Shown: piece after piece, positions 1 to 5,978 of the stretch
Numbering within the stretch: position 1 is the stretch's first letter
Layout: each line of letters begins with the position of its first letter
Virus record (IMG/VR): IMGVR_UViG_3300048550_000392
Coordinates: 1 to 20,048 of that record
Strand: one strand, 5' to 3'
Source of the DNA: a virus
Length of the DNA: 20,048 bases
Made by a program: the position numbers and the translations under genes
Notes under the pieces: model-generated
What the model was told of the DNA's origin: nothing
What the model saw: only the letters and a program-made list of their open reading frames with translations
Databases searched by the model: none

Positions 1-1121
1 TTTGTTTTTTCATCTATTATTTGTGGTCTGGCATTTACACCTTCACCAACCATTTGTAGTCCGGGAACTACTCTAGATCCTGTTTGCACTTCTTTTAGTG
101 CATTTTTTACAGCATCACTTAATGCCATAGGTTTCCCTCTAGGCGTAGTCGGATCAGGCAACACAGGGGCATCTATCATTGGTTTTGGTGAAGCAGGTGA
201 CTTTACTATTGGACCGTCTGTATTTTTAGGATCAAATCCTCTATCAGTTATAGGTGCGGCTGTTGCATTTCTTGCTTTCTCTAAAACGTCTGAAACACTA
301 GTCATACCAAGTTTCTTGAATAGTGCGATAGCTCCTGCTACCCCACCCACAACCAACATTCTACCAAGACCTAATCCAACAAACTTCAACAACTTGGATG
401 CAATAATAGCTACTGATGCACCTAGTGCCATCTGCACATTTTCATTATCAAGAGACTCGCCTATGGTATCTGGACCTATACCGAATAAAGATTTTAGAGG
501 GTTTGGCTTATTAATGATATTATCACCAAGCCAACCAGATAGGACATTTGCAATGTCTCCCCCAAATGCTGCACCAATACCACCTGCTATTGCTGCTGGT
601 CCTTTTGCGCCAAGAAACTTTAGACCAAACCCCGCACTAATAGCAGTGGTAGCCTTCTTTTTAAATTCTTCTGGATCTTGTATTCCAAGCTCTTCTAACT
701 TAGCAGGATCAACATTATCAAATAATCTATCTACCGCTTCTTGAGCTAATGATGTTAAAGCTAATCCTGCAGCGCCAAACTTAAGACCTCTACCTGCTAG
801 TTTAGCTAATGATACACCACCTATGCCACTAAATAGCCCTGCTATTGCTCCTGTAGCCATTGCATATAGCTTGTCTCCAAATAAACCTTGACCAAACTCA
901 CCAGCCGTAGTTGTGGGTTGTCTACCACCTGTAGATACCTTAGTAGTCTTTCCTCTTCTAGCAGCCTCTCTAGCAGCCTCCTCTGCGTCTTTTCTTCCCC
1001 TAGACTCTTCTTTTCTGCGCTTAACTTCTTCAGCAAGCATATCACTCAAGGTCTTAGAAACATTGTCTAAGGTATCATTATTTTTCATAAGTGTTTCGTT
1101 TACTGCTGCTAAAGTTGGCAT
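1..1121 (-). CDS. Putative tail tape-measure protein, N-terminal part (runs off the left edge)
   Basis: An open frame starts at the ATG at 1121 and runs uninterrupted to the window edge (373 complete codons; the C-terminus is missing). Residues about 1-60 are charged and probably helical, rich in Lys, Arg, Glu and Ala. They are followed by three Gly/Ala/Leu-rich hydrophobic stretches at about residues 80-125, 160-190 and 225-270, then a Pro-rich linker. I recognise no family from the sequence. The function is inferred from position: it begins 5 nt after the small ORF that follows gp26, where tailed phages keep the tape measure behind its chaperones. Hydrophobic segments also suit a tape measure that enters the host inner membrane. 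The tape-measure counterpart in T4 would be gp29. A GGTAATAAAG stretch just upstream may serve as ribosome-binding site. It could instead be another hub or tail protein. Confidence 0.5.
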   Translation of the reverse strand, partial: MPTLAAVNETLMKNNDTLDNVSKTLSDMLAEEVKRRKEESRGRKDAEEAAREAARRGKTTKVSTGGRQPTTTAGEFGQGLFGDKLYAMATGAIAGLFSGIGGVSLAKLAGRGLKFGAAGLALTSLAQEAVDRLFDNVDPAKLEELGIQDPEEFKKKATTAISAGFGLKFLGAKGPAAIAGGIGAAFGGDIANVLSGWLGDNIINKPNPLKSLFGIGPDTIGESLDNENVQMALGASVAIIASKLLKFVGLGLGRMLVVGGVAGAIALFKKLGMTSVSDVLEKARNATAAPITDRGFDPKNTDGPIVKSPASPKPMIDAPVLPDPTTPRGKPMALSDAVKNALKEVQTGSRVVPGLQMVGEGVNARPQIIDEKT

Positions 1122-1126
1122 CTTTA

Positions 1127-1261
1127 TTACCTTTGCATTTGTTGTCTCTGCGCTTCTTCACGCTGTTGTTTTAAATCATCTATTAGCATACTCAAGTATA
1201 TTTCCCTCTCCCATGGCATCATATATTCTAAGTCTTCAAGAGAGTATTTGTGATGCTGCAT
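1127..1261 (-). CDS. Small gp51/T-like tail chaperone ORF, probably expressed as a -1 frameshift extension of gp26
   Basis: This 44-residue ORF is counted from the first in-frame ATG (1261) to TAA (1129-1127). It reads MQHHKYSLEDLEYMMPWERE, then IYLSMLIDDLK and a Gln/Glu/Arg-rich helical tail. As I remember them, short proteins with a Pro-Trp/Phe-Glu-Arg-Glu-Ile-Tyr core recur behind gp26 in marine T4-like phages. The ATG has no Shine-Dalgarno sequence. The frame is, however, open without a stop from the T8 run at the end of gp26, adding L I T L S H D S L V N H Y Q V N Y Q L before this Met. I therefore read it mainly as the 'T' part of a G/GT-type tape-measure chaperone. Independent translation cannot be excluded. 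It lies directly before the putative tape-measure gene, as expected. Confidence 0.7.
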   Translation of the reverse strand: MQHHKYSLEDLEYMMPWEREIYLSMLIDDLKQQREEAQRQQMQR

Positions 1262-1314
1262 CAACTGATAGTTAACTTGATAATGATTAACCAAAGAGTC
1301 GTGAGAGAGGGTTA

Positions 1315-1330
1315 TTAAAAAAAATCTCCT
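1315..1330 (-). promoter_or_regulatory. Putative programmed -1 ribosomal frameshift site (T8 slippery run at the gp26 stop)
   Basis: On the minus strand the last gp26 codons are GGA GAT TTT TTT TAA. This gives the heptamer T TTT TTT (1324-1318) followed at once by the stop codon. Slipping back one base reads TTA ATA ACC and enters the frame of the small downstream ORF, which stays open to the TAA at 1129-1127. The -1 frame has a stop just upstream (TGA, 1351-1349), so the extension is not a remnant of a longer gene. The product would be gp26 residues 1-233 plus 63 residues, 296 in all. An AGGAG at 1330-1326 lies just upstream. The +1 frame closes after nine codons and cannot reach the ORF. 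Transcriptional slippage on the T8 run would give nearly the same fusion. Confidence 0.7.
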
Positions 1331-2016
1331 ACACCTTTCAAGGTTATTTCATTATGTTCACCGCATTCTGTACAATCGAACTCCACATGTCTTTCTAAAT
1401 TTGGAATACTGTTAATAAATGCCATTATATTTTGTAGCTGATCTGCTGTTAGGTTATCAACGAAAGTTTTAACTTCTTCTTCAGTTTCCTCATCAAAATT
1501 TATAATTTCATCTTCAGTAATTAGTTTATCTAAACATGCTACCACAACCTTTATAAGATTTTCTGCAGCATTACTCTTATCATCTTCTTCTAGCATTAAA
1601 TCGTATCTAGGATATCCCATCTGTATAGTGTAGTTTTCGTTCATCTTAACTTTATTTTCAACATCACTGAGATTAATATCAATATCTTCTAGATTTATTT
1701 TCACTTCGTTTTCAGTATCACATTTCGAACAAATCAAATTAATATCTGCTGTTTCACCTACGCTTTTTGCTCTAAGTTGCATAAACATATACTCAACATC
1801 AAAGGTGGCTAATCTACTTACATCTATCTTATCAAGAACACAAACTTTTATAGTATCTGTTATTGCATTTAATATCTGCTTCTTATCCTGTGTCTCCAAC
1901 GCCATTAACAATACTTTTTGCTCCTTAACAAGAAACGGACGAAACATCACCGATTTTCCTGTTGAAGGTATTTTCATTTCATATTTTGGTACATCATTTA
2001 GTTTAGGTAGTGCCAT
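1315..2016 (-). CDS. 26: gp26-like baseplate hub / tail assembly protein
   Basis: The 233-residue protein begins MALPKLNDVPKYEMKIPSTG and matches the T4 gp26 family (T4_baseplate family in marine phages), including the early KEQKVLLMALE stretch. T4 gp26 is 208 residues and is needed for baseplate hub assembly. The protein has two CxxC pairs, C96-S-K-C99 and C215-T-E-C218-G, which could form one zinc knuckle. The middle is acidic. The start at 2016 is preceded by AAAGGA at suitable spacing, 12 nt after the upstream gene's stop. The C-terminus ends G-D-F-F over a T8 run that probably promotes a -1 shift into the next small ORF. The pair therefore behaves like the G and GT chaperones of other long-tailed phages, with the tape measure next in line. 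Confidence 0.85.
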   Translation of the reverse strand: MALPKLNDVPKYEMKIPSTGKSVMFRPFLVKEQKVLLMALETQDKKQILNAITDTIKVCVLDKIDVSRLATFDVEYMFMQLRAKSVGETADINLICSKCDTENEVKINLEDIDINLSDVENKVKMNENYTIQMGYPRYDLMLEEDDKSNAAENLIKVVVACLDKLITEDEIINFDEETEEEVKTFVDNLTADQLQNIMAFINSIPNLERHVEFDCTECGEHNEITLKGVGDFF

Positions 2017-2028
2017 TCATTTCATCCT

Positions 2029-2748
2029 TTAATTAAATACTCTTCCTATTGCTGTTCCTATTTGAGTTGTCAAAAACTTTTCTATATTACTTGTAGCTTC
2101 AACCTCATTTGGAATCCATTTTGTATACGACATTTGCACATTCAACTCCACGACACCATCAATATCATTGTTCAACTGAATGTCGTTCATGGTGGTAGGG
2201 AATGCGTCAAACAACGTACACGAATATATTACATCATCGCCTGTCACAAAGTCCAAGTCAAACTGACCTTGTGCAAGATCAATAGGACCAAACTTAGGTA
2301 ATCTATTTTGTATTTCTGATGGCAGTTTAGGAATGCCAAGAGGTGTGGAGTAGACAGGAAGACCAATACCTTTCTTCAACTGTTCAATCACAATCTGCTT
2401 TCCATACCCTTCTTTGCCTCTGAGATATCCTGCTGTCTGACCGTTCTGATCTACAGCAAGACTTTGCCAAGTATCAAAGTACTTTCGGATACCATAATCG
2501 TTTAGAACTTGAAAAGTCATAGAAATGTCTGTAACAGCATATCCATAAGGAACCTTCTGCATTTGCATACCAATCCTGCGTTCATTCGTCAGAACCTGCT
2601 TACCGGGCAATATAACGTCCTTACAGAGCAAGTTTACTTCTTCGGAGGTAGCACCAGGGATTGTTGGTAGCTTAACCCTGAATACATTTGGACGTGCTAT
2701 ACCATCTTTTCTAGACACTAAGCTTTTTAATTGGTCAACACTAGCCAT
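2029..2748 (-). CDS. gp19/gp54-like protein, probable baseplate tail-tube initiator
   Basis: The predicted product has 239 residues and begins MASVDQLKSLVSRKDG. I chose the ATG at 2748 because it forms a TAATG overlap with the stop of the preceding gene. A frame extended to 2802 would overlap that gene by 55 nt. The sequence FRVKLPTIPG, then LPGKQV, PYGYAVTDISMTFQ and a closing MSYTKW segment resemble the T4 gp19 tail-tube fold that gp54 and gp48 share. T4 gp54 (320 residues) sits on the baseplate and, with gp48, starts tube polymerisation. A true tail-tube paralogue is the main alternative, but the location among hub genes favours the initiator. It is followed by gp26 in the same leftward operon. 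Confidence 0.6.
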   Translation of the reverse strand: MASVDQLKSLVSRKDGIARPNVFRVKLPTIPGATSEEVNLLCKDVILPGKQVLTNERRIGMQMQKVPYGYAVTDISMTFQVLNDYGIRKYFDTWQSLAVDQNGQTAGYLRGKEGYGKQIVIEQLKKGIGLPVYSTPLGIPKLPSEIQNRLPKFGPIDLAQGQFDLDFVTGDDVIYSCTLFDAFPTTMNDIQLNNDIDGVVELNVQMSYTKWIPNEVEATSNIEKFLTTQIGTAIGRVFN

Positions 2749-3332
2749 TAGATCATTCCCCTTGAGTCTCTCCAAACTTTGGTTTGGGTGCTTTTCTGCC
2801 AATCAGCAGTAGGTAAGAACGTTGCAATTTCCCATTCGGGTGCAGGTATTCTAGCAAATCTACTTCTTACGTGTTTACTTAAATAATGCTTCACACAAGG
2901 CTTAAAATATTTCATCTTAGTCGAAGCTTTTAGCATATCATAGGTAATATCAAACTTAGTACTATCGTTAAACTTGTTGTTGGTTGTAACATCCATAAGT
3001 GCATCTAAGAATTTTGCTCTTAATGGAAGCGGTAAATAGTGAAGGTTTAGTCCAAGGAACCCACCTTTAGCAGGGCCAATAACAATAGCTAATGGAAAGC
3101 TATCGTAGTATGGCAACGTATCTTTGTGCTTGGGGTCATAAAAAAACATCTGCATAGAACCAACCAAAGTTCTATTTTTAAGATTTATTGATTCATCTTT
3201 CATCAATTCGTTACGGTTTATTTTTTTAATTCCAGAAAGCCTTTTACGGAACCAATCCCTAGACTCTTTTGATCTAGGGGTGATACCTGCTCTGAATGCT
3301 TCTATTTCTAGGTTTTTAAATAAGTTTGCCAT
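2748..3332 (-). CDS. Conserved T4-like virion protein, possibly the DNA-end protector gp2
   Basis: The protein has 194 residues. Its core contains FFYDPKHKDTLPYYDSFPL, then GGFLGLNLHYLPLPLRAKFLDAL, a KYFKPC segment and a closing KVWRDSRGMI. From memory, proteins of this type lie next to gp4 in marine T4-like phages and are usually labelled DNA-end protector (gp2). In T4, gene 2 is also next to gene 4. T4 gp2 is longer (274 residues) and I cannot align it here, so the name is tentative. The ATG at 3332 is the only possible start: an in-frame TAA lies within the late promoter 13 nt upstream. The stop overlaps the next gene as TAATG. No ribosome-binding site is visible, because the late promoter box lies only 5 nt upstream. 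Confidence 0.5.
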   Translation of the reverse strand: MANLFKNLEIEAFRAGITPRSKESRDWFRKRLSGIKKINRNELMKDESINLKNRTLVGSMQMFFYDPKHKDTLPYYDSFPLAIVIGPAKGGFLGLNLHYLPLPLRAKFLDALMDVTTNNKFNDSTKFDITYDMLKASTKMKYFKPCVKHYLSKHVRSRFARIPAPEWEIATFLPTADWQKSTQTKVWRDSRGMI

Positions 3333-3337
3333 AGTGT

Positions 3338-3345
3338 TATTTATA
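3338..3345 (-). promoter_or_regulatory. T4-type late promoter TATAAATA, leftward
   Basis: The minus strand reads TATAAATA ACACT ATG. The box is a perfect match to the T4 late consensus recognised by gp55-RNA polymerase with gp45. With T4 spacing (box at -13 to -6), transcription would start at the A of the ATG at 3332, giving a leaderless message for the first gene. It would serve the leftward group gp2-like, gp54-like, gp26 and tape measure. Confidence 0.75.
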
Positions 3346-3358
3346 TCTATTTTAGGGG

Positions 3359-3386
3359 TTGACGAATCATAAAAAATGTATATAAT
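3359..3386 (+). promoter_or_regulatory. Sigma70-like promoter, rightward, antisense to gp4
   Basis: TTGACG (3359-3364) and a perfect TATAAT (3381-3386) are 16 bp apart, in the 85-bp gap between the gp4 stop and the next leftward gene. The predicted start is near 3393 and would run across gp4 on its opposite strand and on toward gp48 (3956). No convincing ORF follows. It looks like a host-polymerase (early-type) promoter in a region otherwise served by late promoters. Confidence 0.5.
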
Positions 3387-3417
3387 AAAGAAGAGGTTTT
3401 TGAGGTGGGTGAATATA

Positions 3418-3909
3418 CTATTTCTTTTTAGGTTTACGTAATGGTTTTAAGGGCTTTATAGTTTTTTTAGGTTTAGGTAAGATACCCATAGCACTAAGTT
3501 CATTCTCAGTCCATATTTGAAATCCCCAACCACGATCTGCAGCATAGTTCTGTGCAGCAGCCCACTTGTTCATATTCTTTACATAGGTCATTCCTTCACT
3601 GATGTATCTCTTAGACTTTCTGCCATTGAACTTTGGTGGTGCAGTTTCTTTATTAGGTTTTATTTCAACTAGAACTGTCTTACCAGTTTTATAAGTAATC
3701 TTAAGATCCATGAAGTATCTATGGTACTTTTTATCAACCTCATAGAAGTAAGGTATCACAACTTCTTCACTAGACCATGCAACAATATCCTTTGCATCAT
3801 CACACCACTTGAACGCATTTCTTTCCCAAAGAGATCTAAAGATTACTTTATCAGCATCTCCTTTGTACTTAGAACGGTTTTTAACATTATACTTGCCAGA
3901 ATATGCCAT
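3418..3909 (-). CDS. 4: gp4 (gp50/65) head-completion protein, nuclease fold
   Basis: The predicted product has 163 residues, starting MAYSGKYNVKNRSKYKGD. T4 gp4 has about 150 residues and the same Gly-Lys-Tyr opening, and acts late in head maturation so that tails can join. The layout matches the TnsA/PD-(D/E)xK nuclease-like fold: FRSLWERNAFKW with E29, D68 in RYFMDLK and E82-I-K84 in VLVEIKP, so the usual acidic residues and lysine are present. The C-terminal tail is very basic (K-P-K-K repeats). I chose the ATG at 3909, which has AAGG upstream. A frame opening at 3966 would cross the divergent promoter region and add an unlikely leader. It is the first gene of the leftward block. A sigma70-like promoter beyond its 3' end points antisense to it. 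Confidence 0.88.
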   Translation of the reverse strand: MAYSGKYNVKNRSKYKGDADKVIFRSLWERNAFKWCDDAKDIVAWSSEEVVIPYFYEVDKKYHRYFMDLKITYKTGKTVLVEIKPNKETAPPKFNGRKSKRYISEGMTYVKNMNKWAAAQNYAADRGWGFQIWTENELSAMGILPKPKKTIKPLKPLRKPKKK

Positions 3910-3917
3910 AGATACCT

Positions 3918-3925
3918 TATAAATA
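3918..3925 (+). promoter_or_regulatory. T4-type late promoter TATAAATA, rightward
   Basis: This exact TATAAATA lies in the 46-bp gap between divergent gp4 and gp48. The predicted start is near 3931, leaving a leader of about 25 nt that contains AGGTAGG as ribosome-binding site ahead of the gp48 ATG at 3956. It heads the long rightward baseplate operon. Confidence 0.8.
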
Positions 3926-3940
3926 ATAGAAACTTTTTTA

Positions 3941-3948
3941 TATTTAGG
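3941..3948 (-). promoter_or_regulatory. Possible weak late promoter CCTAAATA, leftward, for gp4
   Basis: On the minus strand CCTAAATA matches the T4 late box at 6 of 8 positions. The predicted start near 3935 would leave a leader of about 26 nt carrying AAGG before the gp4 ATG at 3909. The divergent gp48 promoter lies within the same 31 bp. The match is imperfect, so the call rests mainly on position. Confidence 0.4.
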
Positions 3949-3955
3949 TAGGCAG

Positions 3956-4918
3956 ATGGCATACAAGAAAAACTTTAAGTTTCCTCTAGAAGATGATGGT
4001 TACAAGGGTAGGATAACTTTTGAGGCTATTCAAGAGAACTATAAGACTCTGCCTGAAACTGTGTTCAGTGGCTTAGTTGAAGCGGCTTCTGGTACAACAA
4101 ATAGAGAACGTGCAAGACAGCCAGAAACAGGATTCAAAGGACAGCAACAAGTGGTGAGGGGAAGTATACCTGCACGTGTTGGTAGTGGGCGTAAGGCTAC
4201 AATGTATTTACCTTCAACCTTACAGTTTCAGGATAACATTGAATACACTAATGTTGATCTTGGTATCATAGGTTCTGCGGCAGCAAACTCTTTGGGAGAT
4301 CCGAATGCTAGTGGCAGAGCAGTTCTTGGTGCGATCAAAAATAATCTTACACCAGACTTTGCCTCAATACAAGAGGCTTTCAATGTAGGACTTAGAAGTG
4401 AAGGCGCTCAAGTTGCTGCACTTCGTTTATCTAGTAAACTTAGTCCTGAAATTCAAGGTGCTATTGAAACCACAACAGGCATTGCGTTGAACCCTAATAG
4501 AAGATCTACTCTCAGAGGCATTGGTGTCAGGCAGTTTAGATTTACATTTAAAATGATTCCAACTTCTCAAGTAGAGGCAGAGGAAGTCAAACAGATAGTT
4601 CAGTTCTTTAGAGAAGAAATGTATCCAGATACTTCTGATGAGGGATTGAATGCGGCACTGAGATTTCCTAGTAAGTTCAACATAAAAATGTTCTATGACA
4701 ATAAAAGAGTTGCAACTAAGATATTACCATCTTTCTTGGCTAACGTTGATGTTGTGTACAATGCAACGGGTATGGCTTTTCACAAGGATGGTAACTTCCA
4801 AGAAACAGACATTTCATTATCGTTTGTAGAAGAAAGAGCATTGACTAAAAGAGATATTATAAGTGAGGCTACTGCAATAGATAATCCAAACTATGTACTA
4901 TCAGCAGGGGCAGGATAA
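3956..4918 (+). CDS. 48: gp48 baseplate tail-tube cap protein
   Basis: The protein has 320 residues (T4 gp48 has 364). T4 gp48 binds the upper face of the hub and, with gp54, nucleates tail-tube polymerisation. The match is clearest in the second half: a QFRFTFKMIPTSQ segment, then EEVKQIVQFFREEMYP, and a C-terminal GNFQETDISLSFVEERALTK that parallels the T4 gp48 end (GNFNGL, then a beta strand and MREIITL). The N-terminal half has a Thr/Gln/Arg-rich extended region. The gene has its own late promoter and an AGGTAGG ribosome-binding site. Its stop lies 1 nt before gp53. The likely partner, the gp54-like protein, is in the divergent leftward operon. Confidence 0.8.
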   Translation: MAYKKNFKFPLEDDGYKGRITFEAIQENYKTLPETVFSGLVEAASGTTNRERARQPETGFKGQQQVVRGSIPARVGSGRKATMYLPSTLQFQDNIEYTNVDLGIIGSAAANSLGDPNASGRAVLGAIKNNLTPDFASIQEAFNVGLRSEGAQVAALRLSSKLSPEIQGAIETTTGIALNPNRRSTLRGIGVRQFRFTFKMIPTSQVEAEEVKQIVQFFREEMYPDTSDEGLNAALRFPSKFNIKMFYDNKRVATKILPSFLANVDVVYNATGMAFHKDGNFQETDISLSFVEERALTKRDIISEATAIDNPNYVLSAGAG

Positions 4919-4919
4919 T

Positions 4920-5978
4920 ATGTCATTTTTTAGAAACTTTCCCACAGTAGCATATAACTTTGGTAATGAAACATTCGACACTACGTTTCACAACCTTACC
5001 ACTTATATAGATCTCATCGATCAAATAGCTGATGATGCGTCTTTCTATGAAAAGTATTATATTCAGGATGGTCAAAGACCTGATGTTCTTTCGTATGAGT
5101 TATATGGAACCTCTGACTTTTATTGGACATTTTTCTTATTGAACCCTAGTCTTCGTAAGCAGGGATGGCCTATGAGTAGCCTAGAGGTTTATGATGCTGC
5201 AAAGCTTTTTTATCCTAATAAAGTTATCATGACTACTGCAAGTATGCATGGCGAGTTTTATATTGGAGACATTATTGCAGATAGAGCAAATGTTGATGAA
5301 TTTGGAACAATCTTTAAGGCTAGAATATTAGAGAAGAATTATGATCTTGGTCAGTTAACGGTACAACCTATTGTTGATGTTAGGTCAATAACACTGACTA
5401 ATGGTGGTAGCGGATATACGTCTCCACCCACAGTAACCATATCTGGTGGAGGCGGTAATAGCGCAACAGCGCAAGCAGTTATGACCTTTCTTGATGGGAA
5501 TACTGTTGTGACTTCACAGACCATTCAATCTATAGCAGTTATTACTGGCGGTGAAAACTTTACTAGTGCTCCTACAGTGACTATATCTGAACCCGATATA
5601 GCAAACGGAACACAAGCAACCGCAACGGCGGTTTTATCTGGATTTTCTTTACCTAGACAAACGACTATATATTCTCAGCAAAACGAACCTAACGTATTAC
5701 TGTGGTCAGAAACTAAAGTTAGAAGTTTAATTACTAGAGATACTGTTGAACAATATAATGCTGCTGCATATTACACTGACACTAATCAAAATATCGTTGA
5801 TTTAAATATTAATGTTGGTGGTGGTGTTGATAACGAAGTCGGACAACTTAATAAAATACCTGTCACATATCTAGATAGACTTATAACCACAAATAATGAA
5901 TTACGAAACATTAATATATTTACGCCAAGTGTTGCAGCACAGGTAAACAGTGAATTTCAAAAACTATTGAGAAGTTAA
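4920..5978 (+). CDS. 53: gp53 baseplate wedge protein with inserted beta-repeat domain
   Basis: The product has 352 residues from the ATG at 4920. The frame is open from 4893, but that would overlap gp48. T4 gp53 has 196 residues and links neighbouring wedges into a ring around the hub. The N-terminal third matches closely: a YYIQDGQRPDVLSYELYG motif followed by FYWTFFLLN parallels the T4 GSPRPEELANAIYG...YWVLLMCN segment. The last 40 residues (TYLDRLITTNNELRNINI...) also match the T4 C-terminus. Between them, about residues 155-245 hold two copies of a Gly-Gly-x-x-Tyr/Phe-Thr-Ser-x-Pro-Thr-Val-Thr-Ile-Ser unit that T4 gp53 lacks. This accounts for much of the extra length. The stop is directly followed by the next ATG. 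Confidence 0.85.
   Translation: MSFFRNFPTVAYNFGNETFDTTFHNLTTYIDLIDQIADDASFYEKYYIQDGQRPDVLSYELYGTSDFYWTFFLLNPSLRKQGWPMSSLEVYDAAKLFYPNKVIMTTASMHGEFYIGDIIADRANVDEFGTIFKARILEKNYDLGQLTVQPIVDVRSITLTNGGSGYTSPPTVTISGGGGNSATAQAVMTFLDGNTVVTSQTIQSIAVITGGENFTSAPTVTISEPDIANGTQATATAVLSGFSLPRQTTIYSQQNEPNVLLWSETKVRSLITRDTVEQYNAAAYYTDTNQNIVDLNINVGGGVDNEVGQLNKIPVTYLDRLITTNNELRNINIFTPSVAAQVNSEFQKLLRS
5382..5655 (+). repeat. Two-copy beta-repeat insert inside gp53
   Basis: The first unit is NGGSGYTSPPTVTIS (residues 161-175) and the second is TGGENFTSAPTVTIS (209-223), 48 residues apart. Each is followed by a small-residue, Ala/Thr-rich stretch (SATAQA, QATATA). They are repeats of protein sequence; the DNA has diverged at third positions. 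A related unit occurs in gp8 of this window. Confidence 0.75.

Noticed and set aside
316-744. Long plus-strand ORF (142 codons) opposite the tape-measure candidate
   Set aside because: It is Pro/Asn-rich with no ribosome-binding site and no family likeness. The minus strand is coding through the whole interval with a sensible amino-acid make-up.
1262-1317. Stem-loop as frameshift stimulator downstream of the T-run
   Set aside because: Only a short GTTAA/TTAAC pairing is visible. It is too weak to claim as a stimulatory structure.
1290-1324. A +1 frameshift at the gp26 stop
   Set aside because: The +1 frame reads nine sense codons after the T-run and then meets TAA, so it does not reach the small ORF; only -1 does.
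2017-2025. Two-codon mini-ORF (ATG AAA TGA) just before gp26
   Set aside because: It lies between the ribosome-binding site and the gp26 start and is most simply chance in an AT-rich spacer.
2749-2802. Longer N-terminus for the gp54-like protein (extra 18 residues)
   Set aside because: It would overlap the upstream gene by 55 nt in another frame. The TAATG start at 2748 fits the packing of the operon.
3411-3443. Small GTG-initiated ORF after the sigma70-like promoter
   Set aside because: It has only ten codons, no conserved features, and overlaps the gp4 3' end.
3910-3966. Longer N-terminus for gp4
   Set aside because: It would translate through the divergent promoter region and into gp48. 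The ATG at 3909 has AAGG upstream and matches the T4 gp4 opening.
4893-4919. Longer N-terminus for gp53
   Set aside because: It overlaps the end of gp48. The ATG at 4920 gives the typical 1-nt spacing and a normal gp53 start.
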